Numbered from the stretch's first letter, positions 1 through 6,968 are shown. The stretch is 17,764 bases of DNA from RZYP01 sp964386405 (GCA_964386405.1 CAYLRW010000035.1:1-17764); one strand, 5' to 3'. Made by a program: numbers and translations. The notes: a model not told the origin generated them from the sequence alone.

Positions 1-13
1 CATTGTACAAATA

Positions 14-46
14 GTCGCACCCCACGCGGGGTGCGTGGATTGAAAT
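14..46 (+). repeat. CRISPR repeat, intact
   Basis: This is a 33-nt direct repeat with an internal inverted core (CGCACCCC / GGGGTGCG) that would fold into the type I-C crRNA hairpin. It ends in ATTGAAAT, which in this class supplies part of the 5' handle of the processed crRNA. Confidence 0.93.
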
Positions 47-80
47 CTTGGACTGAGCTCGTAGTAGTTCTGCCTTCGCC

Positions 81-113
81 GTCGCACACCACGCGGGGTG
101 CGTGGATTGAAAT
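81..113 (+). repeat. CRISPR repeat with one substitution
   Basis: It is identical to the repeat at 14-46 except for C to A at base 88. The change falls in the hairpin stem and would break one base pair. Spacing from the previous repeat is 67 nt. Confidence 0.93.
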
Positions 114-148
114 TCCGGATTGCTGCAGCCAAAGAAGTTGCTAATAAT

Positions 149-168
149 GTCGCACCTTTTGTTGAAAT
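149..168 (+). repeat. Decayed CRISPR repeat with internal deletion
   Basis: Bases 149-156 match the first eight bases of the repeat (GTCGCACC) and 162-168 match the last seven (TTGAAAT). The hairpin core between them is replaced by a few T residues, a net loss of about 13 nt. It sits exactly one spacer length (35 nt) after the previous repeat, which argues against chance. Confidence 0.7.
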
Positions 169-204
169 AATCATAAGGCCTCTTCCACTCCAAGGAAGAG
201 CTTG

Positions 205-238
205 GTAGCATCATTTGTAGGTGCGTGGATTATGAAAT
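205..238 (+). repeat. Decayed terminal CRISPR repeat
   Basis: The segment GGTGCGTGGAT at 220-230 matches the 3' half of the repeat. It is followed by an extra two bases and then GAAAT. The 5' half (GTAGCA...) matches only loosely. The distance from the previous decayed repeat is 36 nt, again one spacer. It is best read as the last, eroded repeat of the array. Confidence 0.65.
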
Positions 239-334
239 TACTTTAGCTTATACATTTGGTTTGCCCAAATATTTGTAATCTTTTAATATATTTTTTCTTC
301 ATTATTAAAAGAGCTGCGATAACAATAATTGTAG

Positions 335-377
335 TATAATAAGCATTATTAATTATATATTTTTTGGAGGTGTTGCT
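335..377 (+). promoter_or_regulatory. Candidate -10 box and Shine-Dalgarno for the exonuclease gene
   Basis: A perfect TATAAT lies at 335-340; no good -35 is visible 16-18 bp upstream. The ribosome site GGAGG at 366-370 sits 7 nt before the TTG at 378 and fixes that as the start codon. The rest of 239-377 is AT-rich with no other feature that I can see. Confidence 0.45.
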
Positions 378-950
378 TTGGATTTTGTTGCTCTTGATTT
401 TGAAACAGCGAATGCTGATCCTGCCAGTGCTTGTTCGGTAGGTATCGTTACGATAAAGAATAATATAGTAGTGGATGAATATTATAGTCTGATCAAACCG
501 AGGCAGATGGCTTTTGACAGCAGTAATATTCAGGTCAATGGGATTACGCCGGCGATGGTGGAGGAGTCAGAGAACTTTGCTGGCATATGGTCTGAGATGG
601 CCAAAAGGCTCGAAGGCCAGACTGTGGCGGCTCATTACGCAGCCTTTGACATCAAAGTATTAAAAGCTTCCCTTGATGATTACAATCTGGATTATCCGGC
701 AATCAGGTATGTGTGCAGTTGGATTATAGCTAAGGCCGTTTGGCCTGATTTGCTTAGTTACCGTCTTGACGTTTTAGCTAAACGCATTGGTTTTCAGTTT
801 ACTCACCATAATGCTTTGGAGGATGCAAGGGCATGTGCGATGGTTCTTTTGCAGGAATGTGAGAATTCCGGTGTTGCTTCTTTTGATGAAATGGCCAAAA
901 AATATCAATTCAGCATCGGGAGGATAGCACCGCAGACTAGTCTTTTTTAA
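378..950 (+). CDS. DEDDh 3'-5' exonuclease, DnaQ/DNA polymerase III epsilon-like
   Basis: This 190-aa protein is a single-domain exonuclease of the RNase T/DnaQ superfamily, expected to remove nucleotides from 3' ends of DNA or RNA using two metal ions. All motifs are visible: ExoI as LDFET (D7, E9), ExoII as AAFD (D91), and ExoIII as HHNALEDA (H144, D149; H-x4-D, hence DEDDh). There is no polymerase-binding tail, helicase, BRCT or GIY-YIG domain, so it is the short stand-alone type found in many Bacillota, not a replicative proofreading subunit of PolC. The TTG start is chosen from the GGAGG 7 nt upstream. No strong terminator follows; the next gene has its own promoter. It lies 140 bp downstream of the CRISPR trailer on the same strand. 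A link to spacer processing is conceivable (see findings) but unproven; general DNA repair or RNA turnover is equally possible. Confidence 0.92.
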   Translation: MDFVALDFETANADPASACSVGIVTIKNNIVVDEYYSLIKPRQMAFDSSNIQVNGITPAMVEESENFAGIWSEMAKRLEGQTVAAHYAAFDIKVLKASLDDYNLDYPAIRYVCSWIIAKAVWPDLLSYRLDVLAKRIGFQFTHHNALEDARACAMVLLQECENSGVASFDEMAKKYQFSIGRIAPQTSLF

Positions 951-1015
951 AGTCAGATAAATAATAACTGTAATTAAATAAGAATTTTCCCTAAAATGAA
1001 ATTTTTGGCAAAAAG

Positions 1016-1066
1016 TGTTATACTAGGTTTGTGTGATAGTGCATAAACTTTGTTTAGCAGGAGGTG
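1016..1066 (+). promoter_or_regulatory. Extended -10 promoter and ribosome site of the hemolysin III gene
   Basis: TG-T-TATACT at 1016-1024 is an extended -10 element. The -35 position (about 996-1001) is weak, as is common with extended -10 promoters. The Shine-Dalgarno GGAGGTG (1060-1066) lies 7 nt before the ATG at 1074. Confidence 0.55.
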
Positions 1067-1073
1067 CTGAAAG

Positions 1074-1697
1074 ATGGAAGAAATAATGAATGCGGTTACA
1101 CATGGAATAGGTGCTGTAGCGGCAGCAATAGGCCTGGTTTTTCTGGTGCTGTTGGCTTATGAATATGGTAGTGTGTGGCATGTTGTAAGTTTCAGCATCT
1201 ATGGTGCTACTTTGTTCTTAATGTATCTTATGTCGACCTTGTATCATAGTTTTCGCAATGAAAGGGTCAAAAGCTTATTTAAGATTTTTGATCATTCGGC
1301 TATATATCTGCTGATTGCAGGTACCTATACTCCCTTTGCTTTAATTATTCTTCATGGTTGGCTGGGATGGACAATGCTTGGCATCATCTGGAGTCTGGCG
1401 CTTGTTGGTATTGTGCTTACCTGCTTTTACGTGAATAGATTTCACAAGTTATCGACTTTGTGCTATGTATTAATGGGGTGGCTGATCGTAATCTGCATTA
1501 AGCCGATGCTGGAACGCCTCGACACAATGGGGATGGTGTGGCTGGCAATTGGCGGCCTTTTTTATAGCGTGGGTGCGATCTTCTACTTGTTGAAAAGGAT
1601 GCCTTATAATCACGCTGTCTGGCATTTGTTCGTTATCGCTGGCAGTGCCTTCCAGTTTTTTGCAGTGCTTTTTTATGTGCTGCCGGTTGCAGTTTAA
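1074..1697 (+). CDS. trhA: Hemolysin III / PAQR-family membrane protein
   Basis: This 207-aa protein has seven hydrophobic segments and the conserved signature of the HlyIII/PAQR family (COG1272): HGIGA near the N terminus (H10), S-x3-H in TM2 (S54, H58), the FDH segment after it (D73), HSAIYLLIAGTYTPF in TM3 (74-88), and H-x3-H in the last helix (H180, H184). In the family the Ser, Asp and three His residues form a metal site resembling that of ceramidases. All appear present, so hydrolase-type chemistry in the membrane is possible. The bacterial name comes from a haemolytic Bacillus cereus member; TrhA homologues are linked to membrane homeostasis rather than virulence. Length is normal for the family. 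The ATG at 1074 has the best spaced ribosome site; an in-frame ATG at 1086 is an alternative. It appears to be a single-gene unit ended by the hairpin at 1712-1750. Confidence 0.93.
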   Translation: MEEIMNAVTHGIGAVAAAIGLVFLVLLAYEYGSVWHVVSFSIYGATLFLMYLMSTLYHSFRNERVKSLFKIFDHSAIYLLIAGTYTPFALIILHGWLGWTMLGIIWSLALVGIVLTCFYVNRFHKLSTLCYVLMGWLIVICIKPMLERLDTMGMVWLAIGGLFYSVGAIFYLLKRMPYNHAVWHLFVIAGSAFQFFAVLFYVLPVAV

Positions 1698-1708
1698 GGC
1701 TAACGCAA

Positions 1709-1750
1709 AAAAGAACTGGCTTTGTTTTTACAAAGTCAGTTCTTTTTTTT
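1709..1750. terminator. Bidirectional intrinsic terminator
   Basis: The arms AGAACTGGCTTTG (1712-1724) and CAAAGTCAGTTCT (1730-1742 region) form a 13-bp stem with one G-U pair and a loop of T residues. It is flanked by an A run on the left and a run of eight T on the right. It can therefore stop the + strand gene ending at 1697 and the - strand gene ending at 1749. Confidence 0.9.
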
Positions 1751-4700
1751 ATTTGTGTTCTTTAATTTTTTCGAAGGCTACTGCGAGCATCAGTTTAATG
1801 CGGTTCAGTTGATTGACTTCGCTTGCTCCTGCGTCACAGTCGATTGGTACGATATTCGCTTGCGGGTAGGAATGCAGCAATTCGCGAATCATGCCTTTGC
1901 CGACGATATGATTCGGCAGGCAGCCGAAAGGCTGCAGACAGATAATGTTATTGATGCCATTTTTGATCAACGAAATCATTTCCGCGGTCAATAACCAGCC
2001 TTCACCGGTGATATTGCCCAGAGAAACATGCTCTTTTGCCAGGGCAATCAATTCCTTCAAGGATTCCGGCGGATTAAAATTCTTGCTGCTATGCAGTGCT
2101 TTTTCCAAAGTTTTGCGGTATTGTTCGACAATCTGGATAAAAATCAGAGACTTTATTTTACTTACTAATGATCCTGCAAGCAGTTTGTATTTGACACAGT
2201 CATCATAGGCTGTGTAGAGGAAGAAGTTGATTAAGTCCGGTACAATGACTTCCGCGCCTTCTTCTTCCAATGTCTGGACAATATGGCCGTTGGCAATGGC
2301 GTGATATTTAACGAGGATTTCGCCGACCAGCCCTACTTTTGGTTTGTCATTCTGCGGTTTCAACGGCAAATTATCAAAATCACGGACAATCCCAAAAATA
2401 TTTTTCTTGAACTGCCAGCGGTTACATTTTAATAAGTCATAACGACATTTTTCGGACCATTTCTCATAGAGCTCGTTCGCGGAATTGGGCACAAGCTCGT
2501 AGGGGCGGACGTGCTGCATCACACGCATCAGCAAATCGCCGTAAGTAATGGCCATTAGCAGTCTGTCCATGGTTCCGATAGAAACCTTAAATTCACCGGC
2601 GTCTTTGCCGGAGAGAGAGAATACAGGAACTTTAGGCATGCCGATATCTTTGAGAGCCTTGCGCATCAAGGCTACGTAGTTGGTAGCACGGCAGCCGCCG
2701 CCAGATTCAAAAAGCAGGATGGAGGTATGCTGTGGATCATATTGACCGGACGTCAGGGCTTGCAATAGTTGTCCGATAGTAATGATTGATGGATAACAGA
2801 TATCGTTGTTAACAAATTTCAAACCTAAATCTACGGCTCGTTTGTCCGGCAGAGGTGGGATGACCAGTTGATAGCCGGAGCCGGCAATAGCGGCTTGCAG
2901 AAATTGAAAATGAATTGGAGACATTTGCGGCGCGAGAATGGTGTGCGTCTTTTTCATGGATTTTTTGAAAGTTGGCCAGTGGTCATGCGGATTTTCTTTA
3001 TTTTCCGTATTAGCAACCGTATTGCGTACTTTCAAAGCTGCCAGAAGTGACCGTATGCGTATACGGGCAGCACCGAGGTTGTTGATTTCATCTAGTTTAA
3101 TAGCGGTATAGAGCTTATGATTGGCTTCAAGCAGTTCCTTGACCTGATCCATGGTAATTGCATCAAGTCCGCAACCGAAGGAATTCAGCTGAATCAGCTC
3201 CAAATCCGGTCTTTTGGCTACCAAAGAAGCTGCAGCATAGAGACGAGAATGATACATCCATTGGTCCATGACGCGAATCGGCCGGGGTGTTTTTGCCAGA
3301 TGGCAAATAGAGTCTTCCGACAGAATGGCAAGTCCGTAGGATTGTATTAGTTCCGGCAGACCATGGTTGATTTCAGGGTCAATATGATAAGGACGGCCGG
3401 TCAGTACAATCCCCGGAGTCTTTGTACGCGTAATATAATCAAGAACCTGCTCACCTTGACGGTGGATATCATCTTTGTAATTACTTAATTCCAGATAGGC
3501 GGCTTTAACTGCATCGGCAATTTCAGCTTGCGGAATATTTTCTTTCTGAAGTTCTTGAACCATTCTTTTTTCTAACCGCTCAGGATTATCAAGCGGCAGG
3601 AAAGGTTCGATATACTCAATATTTTTTTCTGAGAGAACTTTCATATTGGCACGAATGTTCTCCGCGTAGGAAGTGACCACCGGACAATTGTAATTATTGT
3701 CAGCTGTCATATCTTCTTTAATATTGTAGGGGATGCAAGGATAGAATATCTTGGTAACGCCTTGATCAACAAGGTCAATAATATGTCCATGCACCATTTT
3801 TGCAGGATAGCAAAGTGAATCTGAAGGAATAGTTTCCAAGCCTTGCTCATAGAGGGCACGGGAAGATTTGTGGGAAAGAATTACTCTGTACCCGAGTTTG
3901 GTGAAGAAAGTGAACCAGAAGGGATAATCTTCATACATGTTGAGCACTCTGGGGATACCGATAGAACCTTTTGTTGCTTCGGCTTCTGCCAGAGGCTGAT
4001 AATTGAAGACGCGTTCCAGTTTGTAGGCATAGAGGTTCGGTACAGGATTCTTTGGCAGTGCTTTTCCAAGGCCGCGTTCACAGCGATTGCCGGTCTGGTA
4101 TTTAGTTCCGTTAGGAAATTTTAAGGATGTAATGAGGCAATGATTGCCGCAAATGCCACAGCGGTAACTTGTGCGGTTAATAGAAAAATCATTTAATTCA
4201 GCGGCAGGCAAAATAGACGAGCGTGCTGCTTGGGGTGCATTTTCTTTAGCTAAAAGGGCAATTCCGTAAGCTCCCATTAGTCCAGCTATATCTGGTCTTA
4301 CTACTTCACACTGCAGAAGATTTTCCAGTGCGCGCAAAACAGCATCGTTGTAGAAAGTACCACCTTGTACAACAATTTTGGATCCAAGCTCTTCGGTATT
4401 TTTGATGCGGATGACTTTGAAAAGCGCGTTCTTAATAACGGAAATTGCGATGCCGGCAGAAATATCACCGACTTTGGCACCTTCCTTTTGGGCTTGTTTG
4501 ACTTTTGAATTCATGAAAACGGTACAACGGGTACCGAGATCAACCGGATGTGCTGATGAAAGAGCGGTTTTGGCAAATGCTTCGACAGTCATACCTAGCG
4601 ATTGCGAGAAGTTGCTGATAAAGGAACCGCAGCCGGAAGAACAAGCTTCGTTCAATTTGATTGAATCAATAACGCCGTCTTTGACGGTAAAGCTCTTCAT

Positions 4701-5966
4701 ATCCTGGCCGCCGATGTCAATGACAAAAGTTACGCCGGGCTGGAAAGTTTCGGCAGCGCGGAAATGCGCAACTGTTTCTACTTCGCCCATATCCGCCTGT
4801 AAAGCGGCCTGTACCATTTTTTCACCATAGCCGGTAACACCAGCGTAAGCGATATAGGTATCTTTATTGAGGTGCGCATACATTTTTTGCAGTGCGGCAA
4901 CGGCGGAAGCGAGCGGACGCCCTTGGTTGCTGCCGTAATCAGAGTACAACAAATCACCGGCACTGTTGATCAATGTCAGTTTTGTCGTGGTTGAACCGGC
5001 GTCAATACCTAGATAGGCAGGACCGGTATGTGTTGCCAGATCAGCTCGTTTGACCTTATGAGCCGCATGGCGCGAGCAGAACTTTTCGTAGTCGTCTGCA
5101 TCGGCAAAGAGTGGTGGTAAATTATTTATACTTACGTCTGAAACGTTAAAATTTTTAAGGTTTGCTGTCAAATCATGATAATTGCTAGCAGCGCCTTCGT
5201 GAGCCCAAATTGCTCCTAACGCGATGAAATAAGGTGAAGAATGCGGTACAACCGCTTGATCTTCAGGAATATTCAGCGTTTTGAGAAATAAAGAGCGCAG
5301 TTCGGAAAGGAAAAATAAAGGGCCTCCGAGGAAGGCCAATGGAGCCTTGATGGGGCGGCCTTGAGCCAAACTGCCTATTGTCTGGTTAACAACTGCTTGC
5401 AGGATTGAGGCAGCAATATCTTCTTTCACAACGCCATCGTTCATGAGGGCCTGTACATCGGTTTTAGCAAAAACGCCGCAGCGTGATGCGATGGAATGAA
5501 TGGTTTTGGCTTTTTTAGCCATTTCATTCAGGCCGGAAGCATCTGTGTTCAATAAGGTTGCCATGTGATCGATGAAAGAACCTGTGCCGCCTGCACAGAC
5601 TCCATTCATGCGCTGCTCCATATTGTCATAGAAGTAGGTGATTTTCGCATCTTCACCGCCAAGTTCTACGGCGGTATTGGCTGCAGGTATGTATTTTTTG
5701 ATCCCTGCTGTGCAGGCAATAACTTCCTGCACAAATGGCAGCTGCAAACCATCGGCTATGCCTATGCCGGCAGAGCCCGTAACGATAATCGTAAATGGTG
5801 ACTCTGACAAAACTGAACATGCAGATCCCAAAATAGCTGAAAATGCCTTGGGGATATCAGAGAAGTGCCTTTGATATTGGTGAAAAAGAATGTTTTCAGT
5901 TTCGTCTACTACAACTAGTTTGATTGTTGTGGAGCCAATGTCCACGCCAACACGTAATTGTCCCAT
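1749..5966 (-). CDS. Giant acyl-CoA dehydratase activase-type protein: two ASKHA modules + DUF2229-like + HgdB-like module
   Basis: This 1405-aa protein combines the activator and electron-acceptor halves of the 2-hydroxyacyl-CoA dehydratase/BCR family (COG1924, COG3580, COG3581). ASKHA module 1 (about 5-255) has GVDIGSTTIK, ELGGEDAK, C124 in NGVCAGGTGSF and C163 in SRCGVFAKTD. Module 2 (about 318-575) repeats these: GIDAGSTTTK, DIGGQDMKS, C442 in NEACSSGCGSF and C481 in TRCTVFMNSK. In HgdC-type activases the two equivalent Cys of each monomer bridge one [4Fe-4S] at the dimer interface, so the fused pair may form this pseudo-dimer in one chain (inference). A Cys-rich stretch CGICGNHC near 602-609, with a further Cys in NRCERG, follows. 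A DUF2229-like region (about 668-980; LCYPAK, YPCIPYN, SFGCGLDA) and an HgdB-like region (about 1005-1400; DICYPS, GGGCRATNY, PFGCLPNH) complete it. The predicted role is ATP-driven low-potential electron transfer; the substrate is unknown. ATG at 5966 is preceded by AGGTGG. No dedicated dehydratase genes lie nearby. Confidence 0.9.
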   Translation of the reverse strand: MGQLRVGVDIGSTTIKLVVVDETENILFHQYQRHFSDIPKAFSAILGSACSVLSESPFTIIVTGSAGIGIADGLQLPFVQEVIACTAGIKKYIPAANTAVELGGEDAKITYFYDNMEQRMNGVCAGGTGSFIDHMATLLNTDASGLNEMAKKAKTIHSIASRCGVFAKTDVQALMNDGVVKEDIAASILQAVVNQTIGSLAQGRPIKAPLAFLGGPLFFLSELRSLFLKTLNIPEDQAVVPHSSPYFIALGAIWAHEGAASNYHDLTANLKNFNVSDVSINNLPPLFADADDYEKFCSRHAAHKVKRADLATHTGPAYLGIDAGSTTTKLTLINSAGDLLYSDYGSNQGRPLASAVAALQKMYAHLNKDTYIAYAGVTGYGEKMVQAALQADMGEVETVAHFRAAETFQPGVTFVIDIGGQDMKSFTVKDGVIDSIKLNEACSSGCGSFISNFSQSLGMTVEAFAKTALSSAHPVDLGTRCTVFMNSKVKQAQKEGAKVGDISAGIAISVIKNALFKVIRIKNTEELGSKIVVQGGTFYNDAVLRALENLLQCEVVRPDIAGLMGAYGIALLAKENAPQAARSSILPAAELNDFSINRTSYRCGICGNHCLITSLKFPNGTKYQTGNRCERGLGKALPKNPVPNLYAYKLERVFNYQPLAEAEATKGSIGIPRVLNMYEDYPFWFTFFTKLGYRVILSHKSSRALYEQGLETIPSDSLCYPAKMVHGHIIDLVDQGVTKIFYPCIPYNIKEDMTADNNYNCPVVTSYAENIRANMKVLSEKNIEYIEPFLPLDNPERLEKRMVQELQKENIPQAEIADAVKAAYLELSNYKDDIHRQGEQVLDYITRTKTPGIVLTGRPYHIDPEINHGLPELIQSYGLAILSEDSICHLAKTPRPIRVMDQWMYHSRLYAAASLVAKRPDLELIQLNSFGCGLDAITMDQVKELLEANHKLYTAIKLDEINNLGAARIRIRSLLAALKVRNTVANTENKENPHDHWPTFKKSMKKTHTILAPQMSPIHFQFLQAAIAGSGYQLVIPPLPDKRAVDLGLKFVNNDICYPSIITIGQLLQALTSGQYDPQHTSILLFESGGGCRATNYVALMRKALKDIGMPKVPVFSLSGKDAGEFKVSIGTMDRLLMAITYGDLLMRVMQHVRPYELVPNSANELYEKWSEKCRYDLLKCNRWQFKKNIFGIVRDFDNLPLKPQNDKPKVGLVGEILVKYHAIANGHIVQTLEEEGAEVIVPDLINFFLYTAYDDCVKYKLLAGSLVSKIKSLIFIQIVEQYRKTLEKALHSSKNFNPPESLKELIALAKEHVSLGNITGEGWLLTAEMISLIKNGINNIICLQPFGCLPNHIVGKGMIRELLHSYPQANIVPIDCDAGASEVNQLNRIKLMLAVAFEKIKEHK

Positions 5967-6129
5967 GAAGAATCACCCACCTGTCGCTGTTGTGAAAAGG
6001 TTGCTTAGAGCCTTTTAAGTAAGATAGCAATGTTTTTGTAAAAACGACATAATCAAACAGTAAATGGGTACAAACAACGGGCCTCCAATCCCATGGTATA
6101 TAGGTTTTTAGCCGGTTATCTCTGTGCCT
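5967..6129 (-). promoter_or_regulatory. Long 5' leader of the activase-type mRNA
   Basis: About 163 nt are predicted to be transcribed and untranslated. Near its 3' end two mutually exclusive stems can be drawn: AAAAGG/CCTTTT (around 5997-6019) and TTGCT/AGCAA (around 6003-6033), which share the same bases. Another possible pairing is ATGGG with CCCAT around 6066-6097. No match to a riboswitch class that I know is evident, and there is no poly-U terminator. The ribosome site AGGTGG lies near 5977-5982. Confidence 0.35.
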
Positions 6130-6135
6130 CACTTT

Positions 6136-6164
6136 AATATAAAGCTACTTTGAAAATTTGTCAA
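6136..6164 (-). promoter_or_regulatory. Near-consensus sigma-70 promoter of the activase-type gene
   Basis: On the - strand, TTGACA (6164-6159), a 17-bp spacer and TATATT (6141-6136) form a strong promoter. The predicted start near 6129 leaves a leader of about 163 nt before the ATG at 5966. A 14-bp AT palindrome (6163-6176, AAAATAATTATTTT) overlaps the -35 edge and could be an operator or simply AT-rich sequence. Confidence 0.8.
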
Positions 6165-6210
6165 AATAATTATTTTTTGCTGTGCATAGAGGAAATTTTC
6201 ATAGTAAAAA

Positions 6211-6225
6211 TGTCACTAAGTGACA
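6211..6225. promoter_or_regulatory. Perfect 15-bp dyad, candidate operator
   Basis: TGTCACT-A-AGTGACA is a perfect inverted repeat with 7-bp arms and a one-base centre, flanked by A and T runs. It sits between the two divergent promoters, about 47 bp upstream of the activase -35 and about 50 bp upstream of the nitroreductase -35, the usual place for a shared regulator site. The hairpin could not act as a terminator for any gene here. The binding protein is not identifiable from the sequence. Confidence 0.55.
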
Positions 6226-6272
6226 CTTTTGTGAAAGTTAAAAATTTCTTAAAAGATAATTATTATTTATAC

Positions 6273-6350
6273 TTTATATTATAGAACTTTTGGGTTACAA
6301 TGTATATGTAATACATAGTGTTTTAGTATTTATTGAAAGGTTGGAGGGAG
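6273..6350 (+). promoter_or_regulatory. Candidate nitroreductase promoter with operator-like palindrome and ribosome site
   Basis: TTTATA (6273-6278), a 17-bp spacer and TACAAT (6296-6301) give a plausible promoter. The inverted repeat TATGTA-A-TACATA (6305-6317) would cover the transcription start, the classic position for a repressor. A symmetric ATAATTATTAT at 6256-6266, with a partial resemblance to a PerR-type box, lies just upstream. GGAGGG (6343-6348) is 6 nt before the ATG. Confidence 0.45.
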
Positions 6351-6354
6351 TTAT

Positions 6355-6957
6355 ATGGAAAAGACATTTTGGAACGCGATAAAGAACAGAAGAAGCATTT
6401 ATGCACTTGGCGATGAAAAAATCGTTTCTGAAGAAAAAATCAAAGAAATAGTGACAGATGCTTTACTGCATACACCATCACCGTTTAATTCGCAGAGTAC
6501 CAGAGTGGTACTTCTGTTTAATGAAGAGCATAGAAAATTTTGGCAGATAACGCTTGATGAGTTAAAGAAAAAGGTTTCACCTGAGCAATTTGAGCAAACC
6601 ACTAATAAAATTAATGGCAGTTTCGCTGCTGGTTATGGTACGGTACTTTTCTATGAAGAAAAGAAAATAGTTGATAATTTGTGCAGTGCATTTCCTTCTT
6701 ACGCTGAACGTTTTCCACATTGGTCGCAGCATACTAGTGCAATGCATCAATTTGTAATTTGGACGGCTTTGGAGGCTGAGGGTCTTGGGGCTTCGCTGCA
6801 GCACTACAATCCTTTGATTGATGAAGCAGTACGCAAACAATGGAACTTGCCTGAGAGCTGGCAGCTGATTGCTCAAATGCCTTTCGGCAAAGTGTTGGCA
6901 CCTGCCGGTGAAAAAGAGTTTGGCAAGATTGAAGACAGATTGAAAATTTTCAAATAG
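6355..6957 (+). CDS. Nitroreductase-family FMN oxidoreductase (Frm2/HBN1-like)
   Basis: This 200-aa flavoprotein belongs to the nitroreductase superfamily, resembling the subgroup that includes fungal Frm2/Hbn1 and many bacterial 'nitroreductase family protein' entries. Visible features are the N-terminal FMN phosphate-binding NRRSIYAL (11-18), PSPFNSQSTR (41-50), the GLGASLQHYNP segment (143-153) that lines the flavin in the family, and MPFGK (175-179) near the end. It probably acts in the cytoplasm as a homodimer, moving electrons from NAD(P)H to nitro, quinone or lipid-derived substrates; the true substrate is not known. Length is normal. The ATG at 6355 is supported by GGAGGG 6 nt upstream. 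It is divergent from the activase-type gene and convergent with gltD, so it is probably transcribed alone. Dyads in its promoter suggest regulated expression. Confidence 0.9.
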   Translation: MEKTFWNAIKNRRSIYALGDEKIVSEEKIKEIVTDALLHTPSPFNSQSTRVVLLFNEEHRKFWQITLDELKKKVSPEQFEQTTNKINGSFAAGYGTVLFYEEKKIVDNLCSAFPSYAERFPHWSQHTSAMHQFVIWTALEAEGLGASLQHYNPLIDEAVRKQWNLPESWQLIAQMPFGKVLAPAGEKEFGKIEDRLKIFK

Positions 6958-6968
6958 ATCAGGCAACC

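Larger units (their letters stand above)
1..238 (+). CRISPR. Distal end of a type I-C-like CRISPR array (2 intact + 2 decayed repeats)
   Basis: Two 33-nt repeats lie at 14-46 and 81-113. They differ only at repeat position 8 (C in the first, A at 88 in the second). The repeat begins GTCGCACCCC, has a GC-rich inverted core around ACGCGGGGTGCG, and ends in GTGGATTGAAAT, the pattern of type I-C repeats. A decayed repeat at 149-168 keeps the first 8 and last 7 bases but has lost about 13 internal bases. Another at 205-238 keeps the 3' half (GGTGCGTGGAT) with a 2-base insertion before GAAAT. Spacers are 1-13 (cut by the window edge), 47-80 (34 nt), 114-148 (35 nt) and 169-204 (36 nt). The ATTGAAAT end and the decay at the right side place the leader to the left, outside the window, so transcription should run on the + strand. 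No cas genes are present here; subtype is inferred from the repeat only. Confidence 0.93.

Noticed and set aside
98..208. An open frame running through the second CRISPR repeat and the following spacers, ending in TAG at 206-208
   Set aside because: It starts inside an intact CRISPR repeat, has no ribosome site, and is only about 36 codons long. Repeat spacing explains the sequence better than coding.
190..220. A tRNA D-arm-like string (AGCTTGGTAGCATC)
   Set aside because: No T-arm GGTTCGAATCC, anticodon arm or acceptor pairing follows, and the region overlaps a decayed CRISPR repeat.
1005..1024. TTGGCA at 1005-1010 as a -35 box for the TATACT at 1019
   Set aside because: The spacing is only 8 bp; the extended -10 explains the promoter better.
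4378..4830. A 150-aa plus-strand open frame inside the activase-type gene
   Set aside because: It is antisense to a well-supported coding region, and neither a ribosome site nor recognisable motifs are seen.
5896..6132. A 78-aa minus-strand open frame at the activase start
   Set aside because: It overlaps the activase-type start in another frame, has no good ribosome site, and its composition is that of non-coding leader.
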